In this document: positions 55,930 to 62,358 of the stretch, one piece after another
Position numbering within the stretch: position 1 is the stretch's first letter
Layout of the letters: each line of letters starts with the position of its first letter
NCBI RefSeq assembly: GCF_007971225.1
Contig: NZ_CP042435.1
Span: forward strand, 3,661,501 to 3,725,500
DNA from: Panacibacter ginsenosidivorans
Lineage (GTDB): Bacteria; Bacteroidota; Bacteroidia; Chitinophagales; Chitinophagaceae
Direction: 5' to 3'
Length of the DNA: 64,000 nucleotides
The notes under the pieces: generated by a model
Seen by the model: only the letters and a program-made list of their open reading frames with translations
Told to the model about the DNA's origin: nothing
Database searches by the model: none
Translations under genes and position numbers: made by a program

Positions 55930-56042
55930 ACAAGATTGTTCTTTTCAATCCAGTACGTAAGAAAGAATCAAAACCTTTGTTAAGGAGTTATAAAAAAAGA
56001 AAATGATCATCACAGTTTGTAAAGCAGTTGACAAAAGACATC

Positions 56043-58034
56043 CTATTCCGTTGCTTTTGCTGTTGCTTTCCTGCCTTTTAGCAAGGCTGCATTTTCAGTC
56101 AGTTGAATAAACTCTTTGCGGTAGCCTTCTTTGTCTTCTCCCACTGCATTTTTTGCAAGTGTTTCCACCAAACTGAAATCTCCTGTGCCTTTATATTTTG
56201 ACTCTCTCAAAACCATTCCAAATGATGCCACTGCTGCTGCAAAACGAAAGTTATTTGATGTTGCAACCAAAGCCACAGGATTACCGGTTAAAGGAAACGC
56301 TATGAGTTTACTTACATCACCTGTTGGTTCTTTATAACGCAGTTTTACATTCATTACTTCATTCGTAAATGCATTGGTTATCTTTTGTTTTTTTACTTTT
56401 TGGTAGCGTAATGCATCTACGCTATCCAATGGTTCATCAGGGGCATCAACAGGAACGATCTCATACAATGCAGTCACCGTATGCCCGCTGCCCAATTCAC
56501 CAGCGTCTTTCTGATCATTATTAAAATCTTCTTTGGCCAGCATGCGATTTTCGTAACCGATCAAACGATATGCTTTTACCTTATCAGGATTGAATTCCAA
56601 TTGCAGTTTTACGTCTTTTGCAATTGTAAATAAAGTACCACCAAATTCTTTGATCAATACTTTCTTTGCTTCACTGATGCCATCAATGTAGGCATGGTTA
56701 CCGTTTCCTTTATCAGCAAGCTTCTGCATTTTACTATCCTGGTAATTACCCATACCATAACCAAGCACTGTAAGAAATACATTACTTTTTCTTTCCTCTT
56801 CAATAAGTTTTTCCAATGCATCATCACTGCTAAGACCAACATTGAAATCACCATCAGTACAAAGTATTACGCGGTTGTTACCTTCTTTTGCAAAATTTTC
56901 TTTGGCAATTTTATACGCCAGCTGAATGCCTGCTCCGCCTGCAGTTGATCCACCTGCTTCCAGTTTATCAATCGCATCTTTAATGGTTGTTTTGTTAGCG
57001 CCACTTGTTGAAGGCAATACCAATCCTGCATTACCTGCATATACAACCAAAGCAACTTCATCCTGCTCCCGCAATTGATCAACCAATAATTTTAAAGAAG
57101 CCTGCACCAATGGTAATTTATTTGGTTCATCCATGCTACCACTTACATCGATTAAGAATACAAGATTAGAGGCAGGTAAATTATCGACAGGTATCTTTTT
57201 TCCCTGCAATCCTACCAACACCAGTTCATGATCTTCATTCCATGGACAATTTGCATATTCCATATTCACACTAAATGGATCATTGCCTTTTGGCTGGGGG
57301 TATTCATAAGAAAAATAATTGACCAGTTCTTCTATGCGTATAGACCCTGCAGGTGGCAACTGACCATTGTTGATAAAACGGCGCATATTGCTATAAGATG
57401 CCGCGTCTACATCAATCGAAAATGTTGACAACGGATTATCATTTACTTTCAAAAAAGGGTTTTCAGTAATGTGGTCATAACCTTCTGTATTGAAATTATT
57501 GTTGTAGCGCCAGTCATCTGGTTCATTTTCTTCAACATCTTCATCTTCTTGTGGCGCATAATTTTTATCGATACTTTTTGTACCTCTTATTCTGATATTT
57601 GAATTTGATCCCGGAGAGCCGCTAATATAAATACCCGCAGCTTTGCCTGATAAATAACCAGGATTGACAGTCACAACACTGCCGGTCAATTCTTTTTTCA
57701 ACTGGGTTCCATATCCTGTTACAACAACTTCCTGCAATGCCTGTACAGATGGCTCTAATTTTATTGTAAGATTTTCTTTATCCTTAACTTTTATTTCTTT
57801 GTCCGTATAACCAACATAAGAAATAACTAATACAGATTTTTCATCAGGGACAGTAATACTAAACGCACCTTTCGAATCAGTAGCTGTTCCGTTTTTTGTG
57901 CCTTTTATTATTACTGATGCACCCGCAATTGGGTTTCCCTTTTCATCAGTTACAACACCTGTTATTACTTTGGATGGCATAAAGGCAATACAAAATATGC
58001 TGAGCATTATGCCCAGAAATACTAATCGTTTCAT
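56043..58034 (-). CDS. von Willebrand A domain protein with carboxypeptidase-regulatory and SusC-plug-like N-terminus
   Basis: This 663-residue exported protein has a short hydrophobic leader (MKRLVFLGIMLSIFCIAF). Residues about 22-98 form a carboxypeptidase-regulatory-like domain. Residues 102-155 then read like the start of a SusC plug (EVVVTGYGTQLKKELTGSV, SGKAAGIYISGSPGS, IRIRGTKSI) but stop before the full plug. An acidic linker follows. From about 180 comes the YfbK-type module: a vWA N-terminal region, a vWA domain with the MIDAS motif DVSGSM at 296-301, and a DUF3520-like C-terminus. It likely binds proteins through a divalent metal. A class A repeat half-site lies 74 bases before its start. 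Confidence 0.88.
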   Translation of the reverse strand: MKRLVFLGIMLSIFCIAFMPSKVITGVVTDEKGNPIAGASVIIKGTKNGTATDSKGAFSITVPDEKSVLVISYVGYTDKEIKVKDKENLTIKLEPSVQALQEVVVTGYGTQLKKELTGSVVTVNPGYLSGKAAGIYISGSPGSNSNIRIRGTKSIDKNYAPQEDEDVEENEPDDWRYNNNFNTEGYDHITENPFLKVNDNPLSTFSIDVDAASYSNMRRFINNGQLPPAGSIRIEELVNYFSYEYPQPKGNDPFSVNMEYANCPWNEDHELVLVGLQGKKIPVDNLPASNLVFLIDVSGSMDEPNKLPLVQASLKLLVDQLREQDEVALVVYAGNAGLVLPSTSGANKTTIKDAIDKLEAGGSTAGGAGIQLAYKIAKENFAKEGNNRVILCTDGDFNVGLSSDDALEKLIEEERKSNVFLTVLGYGMGNYQDSKMQKLADKGNGNHAYIDGISEAKKVLIKEFGGTLFTIAKDVKLQLEFNPDKVKAYRLIGYENRMLAKEDFNNDQKDAGELGSGHTVTALYEIVPVDAPDEPLDSVDALRYQKVKKQKITNAFTNEVMNVKLRYKEPTGDVSKLIAFPLTGNPVALVATSNNFRFAAAVASFGMVLRESKYKGTGDFSLVETLAKNAVGEDKEGYRKEFIQLTENAALLKGRKATAKATE

Positions 58035-58107
58035 ATCAATTTTATTTAGTTGTTGAGAATAGAAGAATATTTATTGTAACAAACATTTGAATAAGCATTA
58101 AGCGTTT

Positions 58108-58127
58108 GTTGCGTCGCACTCTTGTAC
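58108..58127 (+). repeat. Dispersed intergenic repeat half-site, class A
   Basis: This is a perfect core, GTTGCGTCGCACTCTTGTAC, between two minus-strand genes. Its outward tail is AAACGCTTAATGCTTATTC (minus strand). It is the left partner of 59358-59377. Confidence 0.88.
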
Positions 58128-58137
58128 GTTCTCTTTT

Positions 58138-59247
58138 TTATTGAACAATGAGTTTATCTGTGTATTGTTTCTTTTTGTTTTTGTCTATGAGTAGTATGAA
58201 ATACATGCCGGGAATAACAGAATATGGAATAGTAATTTCAATTGTTGAATTATCATTTGCAGCAGAGAAATCTTTGACAAGTACTAAGCCCGCATTATTA
58301 TCCAAAAGCTGAATAGAATATTCTCCGGCTTTTTTAATTTCCAATTGAATTTGTTGACCTTTTGTAACAGGATTAGGAAATATTTTAAATGCTTCTTTTT
58401 TGAGAATTTTATTTACAACAGTTTTTGCAGTATCAATAGGTTTTGGTTTTCTGCATACAATGGTAAGTCCGGTTGTAACAACTACATCACCCGTTAGTGC
58501 AGTTTGCATTCTTGTCATTTCAGATTTTATAGATACCTGTTGTGTTCCATTTTCATAGGTAGTTACAATCTCTCCATTGTACTTGTTTAGATCAATCTCT
58601 TTTGTTTCATATCCAACGTATGCAAGAATTAATACTGGGAGCACTCCATTGTTTTTCATCTTTAATGAAAAATTGCCATTCATATCCGAAGCTGTTCCAA
58701 TTTTTGAATTTTTAACTACTATCGAAGCATATGGAAGTACATCTCCTTTTTCCATATCTGTAAGTGTTCCTTTAATAATTAATTCATTTGTTGTATAGCT
58801 TAGAATTGTATCGCCCATTGCCTTAACCGGCTCTGCAATTGTATCATACACTGGGATTATTTCCGGAGACACTTTCTCCATTATCTCTGGCCTGTTATCA
58901 GGAATAACCTTTACAGGTGTTCCTAATTTAACTTTCCCAATTTTCTTCTGCGCATTTACTCTCCCAAACAACATCAACAATGGCATCACCGCTGCAACCC
59001 ACCAGACTTTTTTCTTTTGCTCTGCTACTTCAACCATTGGTCTTTGCAGCTGATCATTTGCAAAACGACCGCAGGTTTTGCCACTTGCATTTTTAAAATA
59101 GTTGAGTACCTGCTGATCACTCATTAAACTAAAGTCCACTACTTGTTTGCTACAGCTGTCGCAGAATCGACCTTTTCCTTCGGGTGTCATATTCTCCCAA
59201 TTCTCATGGCATGGTGTGGGTATATGAAAGTAAGTTTGCGCTTTCAT
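58138..59247 (-). CDS. Cysteine-motif protein with internal membrane segment, regulatory-like domain and probable T9SS tail
   Basis: This protein has about 369 residues from MKAQTYFHIPTPC; a Met at 59292 adds 15 residues. The N-terminal 75 residues are soluble and carry four Cys (C13, C29, C32, C59) in the pattern PTPCHENW...GRFCDSCSKQ...KTCGRF. One membrane segment follows (about 81-98: VWWVAAVMPLLMLFGRVNAQ). The periplasmic part has a carboxypeptidase-regulatory-like domain (about 150-240) and ends with a T9SS-like domain (FKIFPNPVTKGQQIQLEIK to YTDKLIVQ). The N-terminal motif recurs in Bacteroidota, often as a metal-binding module. The gene is divergent from the sigma factor gene. Function unknown. 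Confidence 0.83.
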   Translation of the reverse strand: MKAQTYFHIPTPCHENWENMTPEGKGRFCDSCSKQVVDFSLMSDQQVLNYFKNASGKTCGRFANDQLQRPMVEVAEQKKKVWWVAAVMPLLMLFGRVNAQKKIGKVKLGTPVKVIPDNRPEIMEKVSPEIIPVYDTIAEPVKAMGDTILSYTTNELIIKGTLTDMEKGDVLPYASIVVKNSKIGTASDMNGNFSLKMKNNGVLPVLILAYVGYETKEIDLNKYNGEIVTTYENGTQQVSIKSEMTRMQTALTGDVVVTTGLTIVCRKPKPIDTAKTVVNKILKKEAFKIFPNPVTKGQQIQLEIKKAGEYSIQLLDNNAGLVLVKDFSAANDNSTIEITIPYSVIPGMYFILLIDKNKKKQYTDKLIVQ

Positions 59248-59357
59248 GTCAGTTGATTTGTTAAATAGATGCAGCGATGAAATGGATTGCATAAACCCTG
59301 ATAAAAAAATTTTGTCTTAACTTGTATTACTTGAAAATGCTGAATATATATTTGAAT

Positions 59358-59377
59358 GTACAAGAGTGCGACGCAAC
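59358..59377 (-). repeat. Dispersed intergenic repeat half-site, class A
   Basis: This is a perfect core (GTACAAGAGTGCGACGCAAC on the plus strand). Its tail (GAAAGCATTATAGTAGTA, ATACAGTTTGGCTCATAAT) overlaps the first codons of the sigma factor frame, so the repeat may supply its leader or start. Confidence 0.88.
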
Positions 59378-59402
59378 GAAAGCATTATAGTAGTAATACA
59401 GT

Positions 59403-59996
59403 TTGGCTCATAATCAAAATAAATTATTGATACCTGTAAAGCACATAGAGAAAGCTCCACAAACAGATGAGGAATTGCTGCTTGCTTTTAAAGAAAGTAA
59501 TAGCCAGGATGTACTTGCAAAATTATACCTGCGATATACAGACCTTGTATATGGTACCTGTTTAAAATATTTGAAAGACGCAGAAGCTTCGAAAGATGCG
59601 GTGATGAATATTTACCAGGAGCTACTGCAAAAGTTACCCAATCATGAAGTAGAAAATTTTAAAGGCTGGTTGTATGTGCTTACCAAGAACCATTGTTTGA
59701 TGCAGCTACGCAGTTCTAAAAAAATGATCACGGTGGAATTTAACCCGGCTGTTATGCAATCGGAAGACTTTATGCATCTTGACAGCGTGCTGGACCGTGA
59801 ACAGGATTTTAAAAAGCTGGAAGGCTGTATGGAAAAACTTCCTGAGGAGCAAAAGCAGGGTATTCAATTGTTTTATTTAGAGAATAAATGTTATAATGAA
59901 ATTGTAGAACAAACCGGTATGGAATGGAACAAGGTTCGCAGCCTGATCCAAAACGGAAGACGCAACTTAAAAATATGTATGGACAAAAATGACTGA
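59403..59996 (+). CDS. RNA polymerase ECF-type sigma factor
   Basis: This sigma-70 family extracytoplasmic-function factor directs RNA polymerase to a small regulon. Region 2 (about 28-105) has LYLRYTDLVYGTCLKYLKDA and FKGWLYVLTKNHCLMQLR. Region 4 (about 140-190) has KLPEEQKQGIQLFYLENKCY and a helix-turn-helix with EWNKVRSLIQNGRRNLK. No ATG occurs in the first 60 codons. The start must be a rare TTG, either 59403 (inside the repeat tail) or 59427 (LIPVKHIEK). Its 3' end overlaps the next gene by eight bases (ATGACTGA), so the two are coupled. The overlapping gene is probably its anti-sigma partner. Confidence 0.88.
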   Translation: MAHNQNKLLIPVKHIEKAPQTDEELLLAFKESNSQDVLAKLYLRYTDLVYGTCLKYLKDAEASKDAVMNIYQELLQKLPNHEVENFKGWLYVLTKNHCLMQLRSSKKMITVEFNPAVMQSEDFMHLDSVLDREQDFKKLEGCMEKLPEEQKQGIQLFYLENKCYNEIVEQTGMEWNKVRSLIQNGRRNLKICMDKND

Positions 59997-61290
59997 TCCT
60001 AAGACACATATTAATTATACAATAGAAGATATTGAAAGATATCTTAATGGTGGCATGAACGCAAAGGAAATGCATGACATGGAAAGGGCTGCATTGCAGG
60101 ATCCTTTCCTGGCAGATGCTATTGAAGGATACAGTGAATCCTCCATGCAGCAATCACATAAACACCTGAATGAGATAACAGCGCTTTTGCAAAAAGACAA
60201 ACAGGATGCAAAAGTGGTGATCATGCCCACTAAAAGTTTTCAGTGGTGGAGGGTTGCTGCAATGATCATTGTAATTGCAGGTGTTGGTTTGTTTGGCTGG
60301 TATATAATGAACAATAATAAATCAACTGACCATGCACAAACAATTGCGGCGGTTAAAGAAAAAAATGAACCGGTAATAAAAGATAATGAACCTGCTATAG
60401 TTAAAGATGATACAGCAAAATTGATAGCCCAGGAAAGAAGTTCAATAACAGAAAATGATCTTTCAAAAAAACAGGCAACATCTAACAAGCCGGTCCCGTT
60501 AAGCAGGAATAAAGAAATGGAAGCATTTGTAAAAGCAAAAGATGCAGATGATATTGCTGCCGCAAAAAATGAAACTGATTCAATTCAATTTTCTATTGCA
60601 CAAGCCGCACCGGGTTTGGAATTAAGCACGGCAGACCCAAAGCCTTCAAAAGTTTTTTCTCCTATTCAGAGAAGAGATGATGGCATGTTGGATAGTAATG
60701 TAGCGTTGAATCAATTCTCCGGTATAGTGTTGGACAATAATAATCAACCGGTACCCGGGGCGATTGTAACTACAGGGGAAAAGCGTTCCGTGCTTACAGA
60801 TAACAATGGTTATTTTAAAATGCTTGCTGCTGATAGCCTGCTAAAGGTTTCTGTTTCGTCTGTTGGTTACGAAACCGCTAATGCAAATCTTTCCCTTGGA
60901 TTTGCCAATAAAATTTCTATAGAGCCAGACCAGCAATCGCTTTCAGAAGTGGTGGTATCTGGTTATAGCAGTAAAAAGAAAGATGCTGCGTTTATGAAAC
61001 GCGGTAATAGCGACAGTACTTTCCCTGCCGGCGGCTGGCAGTCTTTCCAGGAATACGTGTATAAAAAAATGAACAAACCTTTTGACTCTACCAATAACGA
61101 AATCTTTACCATACATGGCAGCGTTGAGATTGAGTTTTCTATTGATGAAGATGGTGACCCTTATAATTTCAATGTGGTAAAATCTTCCGGAAAAGAAAAT
61201 GATGAAAGAGCCATCAACGCATTAAAAGAAGGTCCACGGTGGATCACTTCAAAGAAAAATAAAAAGAGTAAGGTGGTTATTCAGTTTTAA
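59989..61290 (+). CDS. Membrane protein coupled to ECF sigma factor; regulatory-like and TonB-C-like domains
   Basis: This 433-residue protein is probably the anti-sigma partner of the overlapping sigma gene. It has a cytoplasmic N-terminus (1-85, starting IEDIERYLNGGMNAKEMHDM) like anti-sigma domains, then one membrane segment (about 86-106: WWRVAAMIIVIAGVGLFGWY). The periplasmic part has a long linker, a carboxypeptidase-regulatory-like domain (about 243-320), a short SusC-like motif (LSEVVVSGYSSKKKD), and a C-terminal domain like that of TonB (GSVEIEFSIDEDGDPYNFNV, RAINALKEGPRW). This would join signal perception outside with sigma control inside. It is not a standard FecR protein. Confidence 0.8.
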   Translation: MTDPKTHINYTIEDIERYLNGGMNAKEMHDMERAALQDPFLADAIEGYSESSMQQSHKHLNEITALLQKDKQDAKVVIMPTKSFQWWRVAAMIIVIAGVGLFGWYIMNNNKSTDHAQTIAAVKEKNEPVIKDNEPAIVKDDTAKLIAQERSSITENDLSKKQATSNKPVPLSRNKEMEAFVKAKDADDIAAAKNETDSIQFSIAQAAPGLELSTADPKPSKVFSPIQRRDDGMLDSNVALNQFSGIVLDNNNQPVPGAIVTTGEKRSVLTDNNGYFKMLAADSLLKVSVSSVGYETANANLSLGFANKISIEPDQQSLSEVVVSGYSSKKKDAAFMKRGNSDSTFPAGGWQSFQEYVYKKMNKPFDSTNNEIFTIHGSVEIEFSIDEDGDPYNFNVVKSSGKENDERAINALKEGPRWITSKKNKKSKVVIQF

Positions 61291-61329
61291 TATTTTATGC
61301 ACTAAACTGTATGGCTGCTATTAAGCTTC

Positions 61330-61349
61330 GTTGTGTCACTCACTTGTAC
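61330..61349 (+). repeat. Dispersed intergenic repeat half-site, class B
   Basis: This is a perfect core, GTTGTGTCACTCACTTGTAC, 39 bases past the stop. The left tail is AACTGTATGGCTGCTATT and AAGCTTC. It is the left partner of 62292-62311. Confidence 0.88.
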
Positions 61350-61521
61350 TTTTTGGTCTTAATTCAGCACTTGTAATTGTTACGCATCTTCCTGTTGCAA
61401 TTTTATTATCGCGAAAGTGAAATAAAATTCGTAAAATTATAGTGCCATATTGAAGTCCGTGCGCACAGCCTTTTCCGGATATATTTTCTTCATTTTTTAT
61501 ATTAACCAAAACAACCAGTTT

Positions 61522-62145
61522 ATGAAACCGAAACTTTCGATTGCATTTTCGATTATGCTTATTGCTGTAATTATTGTTGCCTGCAATAATGAATCAGCCA
61601 AAGTAGAAACAACCGATACAACAAAAGAGGCAAGTCCAACGGTAATGTTTGGCGGCTTTGAAAGCCAGGCAAAATGGGGTGAACATATTGTTAAAATAGG
61701 CGGTTGTAATGATTGCCATACACCCAAAAAAATGGGACCAAATGGCCCGGAAGATGACATGAGTTTAATGCTTTCAGGCCACCCTGCAGGTGCGCCTCCT
61801 GCCCCATTCGATGCGAAAGAAGCTGCAAAAAAGGGATTAATTGTTACCCAAACATTCACAGCATGGACAGGACCGTGGGGAACAACATTTGCAGCTAATC
61901 TTACTCCGGATTCAACAGGTTTAGGCAGCTGGAAAGAAGAACAATTTCTAAAAGCCCTGAAAGAGAAAAAATGGATGGGTCTTGACAATACCAGGCCACT
62001 TATGCCACCCATGTCAATGATGCCTGTGGCATTAATGACCGATGATGAATTGAAAGCCATTTTTGCATACCTCAAAACGATACCGCCGATTCATAATATT
62101 CAGCCTGAGGCAGTGTTGCTTCCGCCGCCACCGCCGGCAAAATAA
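61522..62145 (+). CDS. c-type cytochrome lipoprotein
   Basis: This 207-residue protein is started at MKPKLSIAFSIML, which gives a clean lipoprotein signal with lipobox IVAC (Cys21). A TTG at 61450 would add 24 residues. The haem motif is C62-N-D-C65-H66 (GGCNDCHTPKK), and a later Met-rich stretch (RPLMPPMSMMPVALM) provides the distal ligand. The family sits in the periplasmic membrane face, passing electrons. Its C-terminus is proline-rich (LLPPPPPAK). It lies between facing repeat halves and ends in a strong terminator. Confidence 0.87.
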   Translation: MKPKLSIAFSIMLIAVIIVACNNESAKVETTDTTKEASPTVMFGGFESQAKWGEHIVKIGGCNDCHTPKKMGPNGPEDDMSLMLSGHPAGAPPAPFDAKEAAKKGLIVTQTFTAWTGPWGTTFAANLTPDSTGLGSWKEEQFLKALKEKKWMGLDNTRPLMPPMSMMPVALMTDDELKAIFAYLKTIPPIHNIQPEAVLLPPPPPAK

Positions 62146-62170
62146 AGACAGAAAAGATTTTACTATTTCA

Positions 62171-62196
62171 AAAAAGAGGCTTCATGCCTCTTTTTG
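62171..62196 (+). terminator. Rho-independent terminator after the cytochrome gene
   Basis: The stem AGAGGC / GCCTCT with loop TTCAT is flanked by AAAA and followed by TTTTT. It lies about 25 bases past the stop. Confidence 0.85.
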
Positions 62197-62291
62197 TTGC
62201 CATCATGTCAGCGAAACTGCATTTGGTATTTTCTTTGTCTTGTGCAGTTGGTCTATAGTAGGGCGTTGCTGTGCTGCCATTTGTTCATACA

Positions 62292-62311
62292 GTACAAGGG
62301 TGCGACGCAAG
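62292..62311 (-). repeat. Dispersed intergenic repeat half-site, class A
   Basis: The core reads GTACAAGGGTGCGACGCAAG on the plus strand (two changes). The tail is GGACGCTTAATTAATAATC then AAAAGCTAAGTACAAAAA, running to the htpG leader. It is the right partner of 61330-61349. Confidence 0.83.
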
Positions 62312-62358
62312 GGACGCTTAATTAATAATCTAAAAGCTAAGTACAAAAATAAATTACT

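Noticed and set aside
4625-62311. The dispersed repeats as a CRISPR array
   Set aside because: Copies are scattered between genes in both orientations, often as inverted pairs, with irregular spacing and no cas genes.
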